From Henriciella sp. (GTDB taxonomy: Bacteria; Pseudomonadota; Alphaproteobacteria; Caulobacterales; Hyphomonadaceae), in contig NZ_JAPYRE010000002.1 of assembly GCF_029936995.1 (NCBI RefSeq), positions 372,001 through 436,000 on the forward strand: a stretch of DNA of 64,000 nt. The letters are read 5' to 3'. The position numbers and the translations under genes were made by a program. The notes below the pieces were generated by a model. It was not told where the DNA came from, made no database searches, and saw nothing but the letters and a program-made list of their open reading frames with translations. Below, piece by piece: positions 8,924 through 17,463 of the stretch (position 1 is its first letter; each line of letters starts with the position of its first letter).

Positions 8924-9730
8924 ATGCCGGATACAGCAACGCAGTTTGATGAGCTGATCTATGAGGTCAGCGATCATGTCGCCACGATTACGCTCAACGC
9001 GCCCGACCGGATGAACACCATATCCGGCCCGATGCTGGACGGGCTTTCACAGGCACTTTTGAAGGCTGATGCCGACCCGGAGGTGCGCTGCGTCATCCTG
9101 ACTGGCGCGGGCCGGGCTTTCTGTGCGGGACTAAACCTCGAAAGCGCGACGCAGGATGAAGGCATGGGCTCCGGCGCGGTCTCCAGCGCGAATCTGGATT
9201 TGCGCAACACGCCGCCGACCATCCTGTTCAACATGGACACGCCCACGATATGCGCCATCAATGGCGGCGCGGCCGGTTATGGCATGGACACCGCACTCGG
9301 GTGCGATATCCGTATCATGTCAGACAAGGCGAAGATCGCCGCCGCGTTCACAAAGCGCGGTATTCTTCCCGAGTCTGGCGGGACATGGTTCCTGCCGCGC
9401 ATGCTGGGTTGGGAAAAGGCTGCCCAGCTTATCTTCACGGGCAAGACTCTCAGCGCCGAAGAGTGCCTGGACTATGGTCTGTGTTTCAGGGTTGTTGCCC
9501 ATGACACACTGATGGATGAGGCCCGTGCAATGGCGGACGAGATTGCCTCGAACGCTCCCATGGCTGTGCAGGCCTCGAAACGCCTGATGCGCATGGGGCT
9601 TTCAGAGCCGTTCACAGAGCATGTCCATCATGTCTTCCTGCAGCTCCTGCCCCTGATGAAATCAGAGGATGCGCGCGAAGGCATGATGGCGTTTCTCGAG
9701 AAGCGGCAGGCCGAGTTCAAGGGCCGCTAG
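8924..9730 (+). CDS. Enoyl-CoA hydratase/isomerase (crotonase family)
   Basis: The 268-residue crotonase-fold enzyme probably hydrates or isomerises acyl-CoA in beta-oxidation. It carries the oxyanion-hole strands (VILTGAGRAFCAGLNL and INGGAAGYGMDTALGCDIRI) and the later GILPESGGTWFLPRMLG segment with its conserved glutamate. GGGAGG lies upstream of the ATG. It faces the 3-hydroxybutyryl-CoA dehydrogenase gene, which acts at the next step of the same pathway, with only 10 bases between stops. Exact chain-length specificity cannot be told from sequence. Confidence 0.92.
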   Translation: MPDTATQFDELIYEVSDHVATITLNAPDRMNTISGPMLDGLSQALLKADADPEVRCVILTGAGRAFCAGLNLESATQDEGMGSGAVSSANLDLRNTPPTILFNMDTPTICAINGGAAGYGMDTALGCDIRIMSDKAKIAAAFTKRGILPESGGTWFLPRMLGWEKAAQLIFTGKTLSAEECLDYGLCFRVVAHDTLMDEARAMADEIASNAPMAVQASKRLMRMGLSEPFTEHVHHVFLQLLPLMKSEDAREGMMAFLEKRQAEFKGR

Positions 9731-9740
9731 CGCAGGCTTC

Positions 9741-10619
9741 CTAGCGTGTCGGGACCGGCTTGTCGCCGCTATAGTCGTAGAAGCCGCGCTTGACCTTACG
9801 CCCGAGCCAGCCAGCCTCGACATATTTCACGAGAAGGGGGCAGGGCCGGTACTTCGTGTCGGCCAGCCCGTCATGCAGGACCTGCATGATCGACAGGCAG
9901 GTATCGAGGCCGATAAAGTCGGCCAGTTCAAGCGGGCCCATCGGATGGTTGGCCCCGAGCTTCATGCCCGTGTCGATAGCTTCCACCGTGCCGACGCCTT
10001 CATAAAGGGCATAGACGGCTTCGTTGATCATCGGGACGAGAATGCGATTCACGATGAAGGCCGGATAGTCCTCGGCATTGGTGGTGGTCTTGCCCAGCGC
10101 TTCGGCAAAGCCTAGCGCCATGTCGTAGGTATCCTGGTCGGTTGCCAGTCCGCGGATGATTTCCATGAGCTTCATCAGCGGCACGGGGTTCATGAAGTGC
10201 AGGCCGATGAACTTCTCGGGCCGGTCCGTTGTGGCGGCAAGACGGGTGATCGAGATCGAGGAGGTGTTCGTGGCGAGATAGGCGTGGTCTGGCACCACTT
10301 CGCAGAGGGACTTGAAAATGGCTTCCTTGACTTCCCGTTCCTCGGTCGCCGCCTCGATGGCGAGATCGACCTGCTCGAAAGCTGTAAGGGACGTGCTCGG
10401 CTTGATACGCTTTATGGCGGCGGACAGCTCATCCGGTGAGATGAGTGACCGGGATACCTGCCGGGTCATGTTGGCTTCGATAGCTTCCATACCCTTGGCG
10501 AGCGCTTCATCCGAGATGTCGTTCAGGTGAACATTGTAACCGGCCAGCGCCGCGACATGCGCGATACCGTTTCCCATCTGGCCTGCACCAATAACACCGA
10601 CAGTACTGATCTTGCCCAT
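9741..10619 (-). CDS. hbd: 3-hydroxybutyryl-CoA dehydrogenase
   Basis: NAD(P)-dependent oxidation of 3-hydroxyacyl-CoA (or acetoacetyl-CoA reduction) for fatty-acid or butyryl-CoA metabolism. The 292-residue product has the Rossmann motif GVIGAGQMGNGIAH at the N-terminus, the GLHFMNPVPLMKLMEI segment holding the catalytic histidine, the FIVNRILVPMINEA helix, and a C-terminal GANHPMGPLELADFIGLDT dimer domain. GGAGG precedes the ATG. The length is normal for the short, single-domain type. Confidence 0.95.
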   Translation of the reverse strand: MGKISTVGVIGAGQMGNGIAHVAALAGYNVHLNDISDEALAKGMEAIEANMTRQVSRSLISPDELSAAIKRIKPSTSLTAFEQVDLAIEAATEEREVKEAIFKSLCEVVPDHAYLATNTSSISITRLAATTDRPEKFIGLHFMNPVPLMKLMEIIRGLATDQDTYDMALGFAEALGKTTTNAEDYPAFIVNRILVPMINEAVYALYEGVGTVEAIDTGMKLGANHPMGPLELADFIGLDTCLSIMQVLHDGLADTKYRPCPLLVKYVEAGWLGRKVKRGFYDYSGDKPVPTR

Positions 10620-10790
10620 AAAGCCCTCCGAAGGCGGATCATTTTCAAAGTATACCTAGCAAGACTGGTTGTGCAGTGCACCAAAAATCAAGGCCTGTGA
10701 GCATGTGGCGGGCCAGTCAGCCAGCGAATGTGGCCCGGTGAGCACAGCAGTTTTCCACCCAGGGCAGTGTCGCAACTATCTATGATGTGA

Positions 10791-11201
10791 TTATCTTCCG
10801 GCTTCGAAAGTCGACAGGATTGGACAAGGGCCCGGTTCGCCATTGGCACATTCACGGGCCAGCTTTTCCAGCGCATCGCGTGAGAATTTCAGCTGCTCGA
10901 TCATGGTGTCGAGCGCACCGATACGCTCCTCGGCAAGCTGGCGGGCACGTTCTCTGTCCTGGCTGGCGTCGAGTTGCAGCAGTTCGGAGATCTGCGTGAG
11001 CGTGAAACCGGCCAGTTTCGCGGCGCGCACGAAGTGTAGCCTCCTGAGGTCTTCCTTGCCATACCGGGCAATCTTGCGTCGGCTTCCCGATCCGGTCTGG
11101 GGAACTGGCGTTTTGAGTATACCGCGCCTTTGATAGTAACGAACTGTTTCCACACCGACGCCTGCCGCGGCTGCGAGCTGCCCGATTGTCAGATTTTCCA
11201 T
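10791..11201 (-). CDS. MerR-family regulator, mercury-regulator-like but lacking one metal cysteine
   Basis: The 136-residue activator/repressor starts MENLTIGQLA, almost as in mercuric MerR, and has the winged helix (GVGVETVRYYQRRGIL) and a long dimer helix. C118 and C126 (ECANGEPGPCPIL) align with MerR's C117 and C126. The partner cysteine near position 82 is replaced (SQDRERA), so the classical trigonal mercury site is incomplete. It is divergent from the glutaredoxin-MauE gene over a mer-type operator, the standard MerR arrangement, so it probably controls that promoter and its own. An ATG at 11219 lies inside the operator and was not chosen. The ligand is unknown; a thiol-reactive signal or another soft metal is possible. 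Confidence 0.88.
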   Translation of the reverse strand: MENLTIGQLAAAAGVGVETVRYYQRRGILKTPVPQTGSGSRRKIARYGKEDLRRLHFVRAAKLAGFTLTQISELLQLDASQDRERARQLAEERIGALDTMIEQLKFSRDALEKLARECANGEPGPCPILSTFEAGR

Positions 11202-11204
11202 GTC

Positions 11205-11236
11205 TTGACTCCGTACCATGGTACGGAACCTATTTA
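11205..11236 (+). promoter_or_regulatory. MerR-type promoter/operator, almost identical to the mercury (mer) operator
   Basis: A -35 TTGACT (11205-11210) is followed by the perfect 16-bp palindrome CCGTACCATGGTACGG (11211-11226) and then AACC and a -10 TATTTA (11231-11236). The spacer is 19-20 bp, longer than the usual 17, as MerR-family activators require. The core TTGACT-CCGTAC-N4-GTACGG-AA equals that of Tn21/Tn501 mer promoters as I recall them. It drives the glutaredoxin-MauE gene and overlaps the regulator's 5' region. Confidence 0.8.
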
Positions 11237-11276
11237 AGCGGCAGCTGTAGTCTATTTAAGAGATGGAGTTGCTCTG

Positions 11277-12047
11277 ATGACAGAAACGACAAGAGAAATA
11301 AGTGCGCAGGATGGACCGAAAAAGGCTGTCCTTTACCGCATGGTCATGGACCAGCACATCTGTCCGTTCGGGCTGAAATCGCGCGATCTTCTGAAGCGCG
11401 AAGGGTATGACGTCGAGGACCATCATCTCACGACGCGTGAAGAGACCGATGCCTTCAAGGAAAAGCATGGTGTAAAGACAACCCCGCAGACCTGGATCAA
11501 TGGGCAGCGCGTTGGCGGGCACGACGAGCTGCGCCGGTTCTTCGGCAAGGAAGTCGAGGCCGACAAGCAGGACCAGACAACCTACCAGCCTGTGATCGCG
11601 ATTTTTGCGACGGCCGCACTGATGGCCCTGGCGTTCAGCTGGGCAGCTTTCGATACGATTTTTACCGTGCGCGCGGCCGAATGGTTCATTTCCATTTCAA
11701 TGTGTATTCTGGCGATACAGAAGCTCCAGGATCTGAAGGCATTCCAGAACCAGTTTCTTGGCTATGACCTGCTGGCTCAACGCTATGTGCGCTATGCCTT
11801 CTTCTACCCTTTCGCTGAGGTCACAGCCGGCATACTCATGGTTGCCGGGGCCCTGACATGGATCGCATCGCCGCTCGCCCTGTTCATTGGCACGTTCGGC
11901 GCAGTTTCCGTTTTCAAGGCGGTCTATATCGACAAGCGGGAGCTGAAATGCGCCTGCGTCGGCGGCGACTCCAATGTGCCGCTGGGCTTCATATCGCTCA
12001 CGGAGAACCTGATGATGATCGCAATGGGCCTCTGGATGCTGCTCTAG
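11277..12047 (+). CDS. Glutaredoxin fused to a MauE/DoxX-like membrane domain
   Basis: The 256-residue two-domain protein begins with a cytosolic glutaredoxin-like domain (about residues 15-92) with a single-cysteine C29-P-F-G active site and the cis-proline loop KTTPQ. It ends in four or so membrane helices (about 104-124, 134-150, 172-215, 236-256) of MauE/DoxX type, with C225-A-C227 next to the last helix. The domain pair suggests thiol exchange between a soluble monothiol site and a membrane site. Expression is very likely under the adjacent MerR-like protein. The gene ends 21 bases before the sirtuin gene. The actual substrate is unknown; a role in metal or thiol stress is inferred from the operator. 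Confidence 0.85.
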   Translation: MTETTREISAQDGPKKAVLYRMVMDQHICPFGLKSRDLLKREGYDVEDHHLTTREETDAFKEKHGVKTTPQTWINGQRVGGHDELRRFFGKEVEADKQDQTTYQPVIAIFATAALMALAFSWAAFDTIFTVRAAEWFISISMCILAIQKLQDLKAFQNQFLGYDLLAQRYVRYAFFYPFAEVTAGILMVAGALTWIASPLALFIGTFGAVSVFKAVYIDKRELKCACVGGDSNVPLGFISLTENLMMIAMGLWMLL

Positions 12048-12068
12048 GCATCGTATAGGTACTGATCC

Positions 12069-12821
12069 ATGAGTGATGCAAAAGAAGTCGCCCGCCTGAT
12101 CCGGCACGCCGAGCGCGTGCTCATCTTCACTGGCGCGGGCATATCCACTGAAAGCGGTATTCCCGATTTCAGATCGCCGGGCGGCGTCTGGTCCAAGATG
12201 CAGCCGATCTATTTTCAGGATTTCGTATCTTCACGCGATGCGCGCCGGGAATCATGGACGCGGGTTTTCAACCGTACGGCCGGATGGGTCGGCGCGCAGC
12301 CGAATTCCGGGCATTATGCCATTGCTGAGCTGGTCAGGCAGGGCAAGGTTGGCGCTGTGGTGACGCAGAACGTCGACAATCTCCACCAGGATGCCGGTGT
12401 GCCCGATCACCAGGTGATCGAGATCCACGGCAATGCCTCTTACGCCAAATGTCTCGATTGTGGAATGCGCCATGAGATCGAGGAGTTGCGTGCCCCCTGG
12501 GAGGCGGATGAGGAGATTGTCTGCGTAAACTGTGCCGGCTTGCTGAAAACCGCGACGATATCGTTCGGGCAGGCCATGCCTGAAGACAAGATGGAGCGGG
12601 CGACGGCCGAAGCCGAAGCTTCCGACCTGTGTATCGTGCTCGGTTCATCGCTTGTGGTCTATCCGGCTGCAGGTATTCCGGTGTTGGCGCGCCGTGCCGG
12701 TGCCAAGCTGGTCATCGTCAACCGTGAGCCGACCGACATGGATGCGTACGCTCACCTCGTCATGAATGCCGAGATCGGTGCGCTGATGGATGAGGTTATG
12801 TCAGAACTCGAGAGCGCATAG
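12069..12821 (+). CDS. cobB: Sir2-family NAD-dependent protein deacylase (CobB-like)
   Basis: Removes acyl groups from lysines using NAD. The 250-residue product shows GAGISTESGIPDFR (NAD loop), TQNVDNLH, catalytic H120 in the IHGN motif, the zinc tetrad C128/C131 and C152/C155, and the GSSLVVYPAAGIP loop. The length is typical of bacterial sirtuins. It follows the glutaredoxin-MauE gene by 21 bases on the same strand and may be co-transcribed. A strong hairpin terminator follows the stop at once. Confidence 0.95.
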   Translation: MSDAKEVARLIRHAERVLIFTGAGISTESGIPDFRSPGGVWSKMQPIYFQDFVSSRDARRESWTRVFNRTAGWVGAQPNSGHYAIAELVRQGKVGAVVTQNVDNLHQDAGVPDHQVIEIHGNASYAKCLDCGMRHEIEELRAPWEADEEIVCVNCAGLLKTATISFGQAMPEDKMERATAEAEASDLCIVLGSSLVVYPAAGIPVLARRAGAKLVIVNREPTDMDAYAHLVMNAEIGALMDEVMSELESA

Positions 12822-12858
12822 AAAAAGCCCCGGCCCTTGTTTGGGGACCGGGGCTTTT
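12822..12858. terminator. Bidirectional rho-independent terminator (cobB / etfA)
   Basis: AAAAAGCCCCGG (12822-12833) pairs with CCGGGGCTTTT (12848-12858) around a 14-base loop. The A-run on one side and T-run on the other let it end both the plus-strand sirtuin transcript and the minus-strand etfBA transcript. Confidence 0.85.
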
Positions 12859-12882
12859 CCTGTATGCGGTACTATTTGCGAG

Positions 12883-13812
12883 CTAGACCGCTTCGGTCAG
12901 CTCCGGCACGGCGTTGAAGAGGTCCGCGACCAGGCCATAATCGGCAACCTGGAAGATCGGGGCCTCTTCGTCCTTGTTGATCGCAACGATGATCTTGGAA
13001 TCCTTCATGCCGGCAAGGTGCTGGATGGCACCGGAAATGCCGATGGCAATGTAAAGTTCCGGGGCAACGATCTTGCCGGTCTGACCGACCTGATAGTCGT
13101 TCGGCGCATAGCCGGCATCGACAGCTGCGCGCGAGGCGCCAACCGCTGCGCCGAGCTTGTCAGCCAGCGGCACGATAACGCGGTCGAACTCTTCCTTGGA
13201 GCCAAGAGCCCGGCCACCTGAAACAACGCGTTTTGCAGACGTCAGCTCCGGACGGTCACTCTGGACGATCTTCTCCTCGACGAATGCCGATTTGAATGGC
13301 CCGGAAGGAGCGTCCACGGTCTCGACGGAAGCCGAACCGCCTTCTTCAGCCGCATCGAAGGATGCGCCACGGACCGTGACGATCTTCTTGGCGTCGGATG
13401 ACTTGACCGTCATCATGGCGTTGCCCGCATAGATCGGACGCTCAAACGTATCAGCACTCTCGACAGCCGATATATCGGAAATCTGCATGACATCGAGCTT
13501 GGCGGCGATGCGCGGTGAAACGTTCTTGCCCATTGTGGTCGCTGGCGCGAAGAGCGCGTCATAGCCGTCCATCATCGGGACGATCAGCGCTTCCATGGCT
13601 TCGGCCAGCTGCTTCTCATATGGGTCGCCCTCGGCATGGAGGACTTTGCGAACGCCGTCGATCTTCGCGGCTGCCTCGGCCACGGCACCAGCATCCTTGC
13701 CAGCGACAAGGATGTCGATGTCGCCGCCAAAAGCCTTGGCTGCGGTGACGGTTTTGTGGGTCGCGTCGAAGAGCGCCTCATTATCGTGATCGGCAAGTAC
13801 CAGAACAGCCAT
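12883..13812 (-). CDS. etfA: Electron transfer flavoprotein alpha subunit
   Basis: Carries FAD and passes electrons from acyl-CoA dehydrogenases to ETF-ubiquinone oxidoreductase. The 309-residue product starts [14 protein letters not shown]. Its C-terminal FAD-binding domain is clear: [66 protein letters not shown]. It overlaps the etfB stop by one base (TAATG), so the subunits are translated together. It fits with the acyl-CoA oxidation genes at 8.9-10.6 kb. Confidence 0.98.
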   Translation of the reverse strand: MAVLVLADHDNEALFDATHKTVTAAKAFGGDIDILVAGKDAGAVAEAAAKIDGVRKVLHAEGDPYEKQLAEAMEALIVPMMDGYDALFAPATTMGKNVSPRIAAKLDVMQISDISAVESADTFERPIYAGNAMMTVKSSDAKKIVTVRGASFDAAEEGGSASVETVDAPSGPFKSAFVEEKIVQSDRPELTSAKRVVSGGRALGSKEEFDRVIVPLADKLGAAVGASRAAVDAGYAPNDYQVGQTGKIVAPELYIAIGISGAIQHLAGMKDSKIIVAINKDEEAPIFQVADYGLVADLFNAVPELTEAV

Positions 13813-14558
13813 TAGAGGGCTCCTTTCGTCTTGAGTTTCGAAACCAGTTCGGAAACGTCCTCAACTTTTTCACCAGCTTCACGCTCCGGCGGCTCGGTGA
13901 CTTTAACAACGCTCAGGCGGTTGGCCATGTCGACACCGAAATCATCAGGGGACTTCTCGTCGATTGGCTTCTTCTTCGCCTTCATGATGTTTGGCAGCGA
14001 CGCATAGCGCGGCTCGTTCAGGCGAAGGTCGGTGGTGATGATTGCCGGGCTTTCCAGTGCCAGTGTCTGGAGGCCGCCATCGATTTCGCGCGTCACGGTC
14101 ACCTTGCCGTCCTCGATGGAGAGTTCGGAGGCGAATGTGCCTTGCGGCCAGTCAAGCAGGGCAGCCAGCATCTGGCCGGTCTGGTTGGAATCGTCGTCAA
14201 TCGCCTGCTTGCCGAGCACGACAAGATCGGGGCTTTCTTCCTCGACGACGCCCTTGAGAATTTTGGCGACGGCCAGCGGTTCGGCAGTGTCATCGGTCTT
14301 GACCAGGATGCCGCGGTCAGCGCCCATGGCGAGCGCGGTGCGCAGGGTTTCCTGCGCCTGCTGCGGGCCGATCGAGACGACGATGACTTCCTCTGCGGCG
14401 CCCGACTCCTTGAGACGGACAGCCTCTTCGACAGCGATCTCGTCGAAGGGGTTCATCGACATCTTGACGTTGGCAAGATCCACACCGGTCTGGTCCGACT
14501 TGACGCGGACTTTCACATTATAATCGATGACCCGTTTAACGGGCACGAGCACCTTCAT
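13812..14558 (-). CDS. etfB: Electron transfer flavoprotein beta subunit
   Basis: Partner of EtfA that binds AMP and docks the dehydrogenase. The 248-residue product begins [14 protein letters not shown] and contains [43 protein letters not shown] (signature loop) and the C-terminal KAKKKPIDE segment. GGGAGC precedes the ATG. The upstream 135 bases hold an imperfect TTTACGT-type dyad (14630-14651) that could be a LiuR-like regulator site. Confidence 0.98.
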   Translation of the reverse strand: MKVLVPVKRVIDYNVKVRVKSDQTGVDLANVKMSMNPFDEIAVEEAVRLKESGAAEEVIVVSIGPQQAQETLRTALAMGADRGILVKTDDTAEPLAVAKILKGVVEEESPDLVVLGKQAIDDDSNQTGQMLAALLDWPQGTFASELSIEDGKVTVTREIDGGLQTLALESPAIITTDLRLNEPRYASLPNIMKAKKKPIDEKSPDDFGVDMANRLSVVKVTEPPEREAGEKVEDVSELVSKLKTKGAL

Positions 14559-14693
14559 AGGCTAGCTCCCATATTTGATGATCCTGAAGTCTCGCGATCA
14601 CCTAAAGACCAAGCGGGCAACAATCAAGCTTGTCGCTAACGTAAAGGTCAATTCGTCGCGATAGTCTGCTATCGTGCAGAGCAGGGAAAATGC

Positions 14694-14954
14694 CTACTCG
14701 CCCTGGTTGTCGACATCCTCGAACCAGACCTCGACCGGGCCCTTGAGTTTGAGGGTCAGCGGATTGCCCTTTCGGTCGAGCGACTTGCCTGCGGCTACCT
14801 TGATCCAGCTTTCCGAAAGGCAGTATTCAACGACATTGGTGCGTTCCTCGCCCTTGAAGCGCACGCCGACCCCGCGGGAGATGAGGGCTTCATCATAATG
14901 CGGGCTGCGCGGATCGAGGCTCAGGCGGTCAGGGGGTGTGTTTGTATCTGTCAT
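14694..14954 (-). CDS. DUF3297 family protein
   Basis: The 86-residue cytosolic protein is of unknown function. It matches DUF3297 by its conserved pattern: LSLDPRSPHYDEALISRGVGVRFKGEERTNVVEYCLSESWIKV followed by a GNPLTLKLKGPVEVWFED ending. The family is a single small domain of this size, found widely in proteobacteria. It lies between etfB and a run of minus-strand genes ending with the adenosyltransferase, so it may be the last gene of that run. Confidence 0.85.
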   Translation of the reverse strand: MTDTNTPPDRLSLDPRSPHYDEALISRGVGVRFKGEERTNVVEYCLSESWIKVAAGKSLDRKGNPLTLKLKGPVEVWFEDVDNQGE

Positions 14955-15008
14955 GGCTTCATGACTTGCCCGGATGAGCGGGAAATCTCAAGGGGCTTGT
15001 GTGAGAGC

Positions 15009-15443
15009 CTAGGATGGGATTTCGCCTGGACCCCTGCGGTAATAGACTGACCGGTTGGATGGTGACGTGCCATCTGGCAGGTAGACCGTCTGAACCACCC
15101 GCATTGTCTGCTCGTCGATCAGGATATGGCTGGTACGCATCAGCATCTCATCGCCGAGATAGGCGGCTATGGCGATTTCGGAGTTGCTCTCGGCCTTGAT
15201 GGCGATGCGGTCAATCAGGTCTGTATTCGGGAACGGCGCGGCCACGCCATCGGGCTTGCCGCTGAACCGGGCTGTCTGATCCTGACCGCTCGCGTCCTGC
15301 CACGCCATGTCGAAGACGAGCGTTTCTCCCTCTGCGGAGATCGCATAGGTGCCGGAGAGGGGGGCGTCTCCCTGCTGGTATTTGCTGGAGGCCGGATCGA
15401 GTTTCCAGCTGCCAAGAAAGCGCAGTGCGGACTGTTCTGCCAT
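15009..15443 (-). CDS. Hypothetical protein, beta-rich, 144 aa
   Basis: I do not recognise this protein. It lacks a signal peptide and membrane helices, and opens LRFLGSWKLDPASSKYQ. Alternating short strands follow (TYAISAEGETLVFDMAWQD, SHILIDEQTMRVVQTVYL), suggesting a small beta-barrel or lipocalin-like fold, which is only an impression. It lies 10 bases downstream of the cobalamin adenosyltransferase on the same strand, so it is probably co-transcribed. Confidence 0.65.
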   Translation of the reverse strand: MAEQSALRFLGSWKLDPASSKYQQGDAPLSGTYAISAEGETLVFDMAWQDASGQDQTARFSGKPDGVAAPFPNTDLIDRIAIKAESNSEIAIAAYLGDEMLMRTSHILIDEQTMRVVQTVYLPDGTSPSNRSVYYRRGPGEIPS

Positions 15444-15453
15444 GATGCACGAC

Positions 15454-16026
15454 TTACCGGTTCTTGCCCGGAACCCATTTCACGTCACGTGTGCCATTCC
15501 CGTTGGCGGCGCGCGACGCCACGAACAGCCAGTCGGACAGGCGGTTGATATAAGCGAGTGCTTCCGGGCTTACCTCCTCGTCCTCTGCGGCGGCAAGTCT
15601 GGCCACATCACGTTCGGCGCGGCGGCAGATCGTGCGGGCAACGTGTAGATGAGCCGCAAGGCGCGAGCCGCCCGGCAGGATGAAGCTGTCCAGGGGGGCG
15701 ATATCCGCATTCATGGCATCGATCTCGGTTTCCAGCCGCGTGACCTGTGTCTTGACGATCCGCAGCGGTTCCCAGCCCAGCTCCTTGCCGCGATCTGGCG
15801 TTGCGAGGTCTGCGCCAAGGTCGAACAGGTCGTTCTGGATGCGGTGAATGGCGTCAGCCTGCTCGCCTTCCGCTTCAAGCGCAGCGATGCCGAGAGCCGC
15901 ATTCACCTCATCCACAGTGCCATAGGCAGTGACACGGGGATGCCACTTGTCGGCAGGTTCGCCGGTCGACAGGCGCGTTTTCCCGCGGTCACCGGTGCGA
16001 GTATAGATCTTGTCCAGCTTTACCAT
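15454..16026 (-). CDS. PduO-type ATP:cob(I)alamin adenosyltransferase
   Basis: Transfers the adenosyl group of ATP to cob(I)alamin to make coenzyme B12. The 190-residue product has the PduO signature: KIYTRTGDRGKTRLSTG at the N-terminus (ATP loop), TVDEVNAALG, FILPGGSRLAAHLHVARTICRRAER (base-binding helix) and YINRLSDWLFVASRAAN near the end. The length is normal. It sits 24 bases downstream of the HIG1-like gene on the same strand. Confidence 0.95.
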   Translation of the reverse strand: MVKLDKIYTRTGDRGKTRLSTGEPADKWHPRVTAYGTVDEVNAALGIAALEAEGEQADAIHRIQNDLFDLGADLATPDRGKELGWEPLRIVKTQVTRLETEIDAMNADIAPLDSFILPGGSRLAAHLHVARTICRRAERDVARLAAAEDEEVSPEALAYINRLSDWLFVASRAANGNGTRDVKWVPGKNR

Positions 16027-16050
16027 CGGGTGCCCCTACAGGACTTCTGT

Positions 16051-16257
16051 CTATCCGCCAAATGCGCCGAGAACGAAACCAAGGGCACAAAGTATCAGGA
16101 TTGCGATCGCCTGAACGAGAACCCTCATACGCATCAGCTTGTTCGAGCGGCTCGCCTGATCCGGGTCCGTCCGGGTGAGGTTGAACAGCCCCAGGCCAAG
16201 GATGACAATCAGGCCGGCAAGCGCGATGTAGAAACCGATGGTCAGTATGTTGGCCAT
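16051..16257 (-). CDS. Twin-transmembrane (HIG1-like) small protein
   Basis: The 68-residue protein has two hydrophobic helices (about residues 5-25 and 46-65) joined by a short charged loop (TRTDPDQASRSNKLMRMRV), the pattern of HIG1/RCF-type proteins, which in mitochondria stabilise respiratory complexes. Bacterial members are commonly called twin transmembrane proteins. It is first in a minus-strand run with the cobalamin adenosyltransferase. Its role here is not known. Confidence 0.8.
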   Translation of the reverse strand: MANILTIGFYIALAGLIVILGLGLFNLTRTDPDQASRSNKLMRMRVLVQAIAILILCALGFVLGAFGG

Positions 16258-16361
16258 GAGAAATCCTTGTTAGTAAAACCCCTGTCTAGAGGGTTCGCGG
16301 GCAGAAGTCATGCGTGTTCAGGTGCGCCGCCTCGCCGCAAGCGCTGATAAGCTGACAGTTT

Positions 16362-16391
16362 TTGACGCACCCCCTTCTCAGGGCCTTTATT
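16362..16391 (+). promoter_or_regulatory. rpoH: Candidate promoter upstream of rpoH
   Basis: The 289-base gap before rpoH has TTGACG at 16362-16367 and TTTATT at 16386-16391, spacing 18, a plausible housekeeping promoter. Further down lies a 7-bp inverted repeat (GCATCTG at 16415-16421, CAGATGC at 16432-16438) that would form a hairpin in the leader. A TATAAG box near 16481 could be a second promoter. None of this is proven. Confidence 0.35.
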
Positions 16392-16546
16392 CGGCCGCGA
16401 TTACACCCATTTATGCATCTGCGTGATAATTCAGATGCGCAAAACGGGGAAAGACGCCGCCGCCGAGCGGGGCTATAAGCTTTTTCCATATCCGATACGG
16501 AACTGATGCCGTCTCTTACGGGTCAGTCTCTGTAGACAGGGAGATA

Positions 16547-17440
16547 ATGTCGATGGTCAAGACCACATCAATTACCCTCAGCCCCGAGCAGGGCCTCAGC
16601 CGGTATCTCACGGAGATCCGCAAGTTTCCCATGCTTGAGAAGCAGGAAGAGTTTATGCTCGCCAAAAGCTGGCAGGAGCATGAAGACACGGAAGCGGCCG
16701 AGCAAATGGTGACATCCCACCTTCGTCTCGTAGCAAAAATCGCGATGGGCTATCGCGGCTATGGCCTGCCAATGGCGGAGGTCATTTCCGAAGGGAATGT
16801 CGGCCTCATGCAGGCCGTCAAGAAATTCGATCCAGACAAGGGGTTTCGCCTGGCAACCTATGCCATGTGGTGGATCCGTGCTGCGATCCAGGAATATATC
16901 CTGCGTTCATGGAGCCTTGTTAAACTCGGCACGACAGCCGCGCAGAAGAAGCTGTTCTTCAACCTGCGCCGCATCAAGGGTGAAATCCGCGCGCTGGAAA
17001 CGGGTGATCTCAATCCTGAACAGGTCAGCGAGATTGCTGAGCGTCTGAACGTGTCTGAAAAAGACGTCCTCAGCATGAATGGCCGGATGAGCGGTTCAGA
17101 TGCTTCGCTTAACGCGCCGATGGGTGTCGAGGGCGACATGGAGTGGCAGGACTGGCTCACCGATGACGAGCCTGGCCAGGCCGAGACCTATGCCAATCGT
17201 CAGGAGTTCGATTCACGCATGGAGCTCCTGCAGGATGCCATGGGTGATCTTTCAGAACGTGAACAGCATATCCTGCAGGAACGCCGACTGACGGATGAAC
17301 CGAAAACGCTGGAAGAGCTTTCCGAGGTTTACAACGTCTCGCGTGAGCGCATCCGCCAGATCGAAGTACGTGCTTTCGAGAAAATCCAGAAGGCCATGAA
17401 GCGGATGGCGAAAGAGCAGGGGCTGCCGGTCGGGGCTTAA
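16547..17440 (+). CDS. rpoH: Heat-shock sigma factor RpoH (sigma-32)
   Basis: Directs RNA polymerase to heat-shock promoters. The 297-residue product has sigma region 2 (EEFMLAKSW, HLRLVAKIAMGYRGYGLPM, DLI-type EGNVGLMQAVKKFDPDKGFRLATYAMWWIRAAIQEYI), the diagnostic RpoH box QKKLFFNLRR (residues 133-142) and region 4 with LSEVYNVSRERIRQIEVRAFEKIQ. GGGA precedes the ATG at 16547; an ATG two codons later is also possible. The leader hairpin upstream might affect expression. Confidence 0.97.
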   Translation: MSMVKTTSITLSPEQGLSRYLTEIRKFPMLEKQEEFMLAKSWQEHEDTEAAEQMVTSHLRLVAKIAMGYRGYGLPMAEVISEGNVGLMQAVKKFDPDKGFRLATYAMWWIRAAIQEYILRSWSLVKLGTTAAQKKLFFNLRRIKGEIRALETGDLNPEQVSEIAERLNVSEKDVLSMNGRMSGSDASLNAPMGVEGDMEWQDWLTDDEPGQAETYANRQEFDSRMELLQDAMGDLSEREQHILQERRLTDEPKTLEELSEVYNVSRERIRQIEVRAFEKIQKAMKRMAKEQGLPVGA

Positions 17441-17463
17441 GCCTGTCCGGTCTGCCATCCTGC

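Noticed and set aside
8759-8977. N-terminal extension of the membrane protein at 7889
   Set aside because: It would overlap the well-supported crotonase start at 8924 and spoil the membrane topology.
16286-16489. Minus-strand frame of 67 codons upstream of rpoH
   Set aside because: It is arginine- and cysteine-rich without a ribosome site, as expected for intergenic noise.
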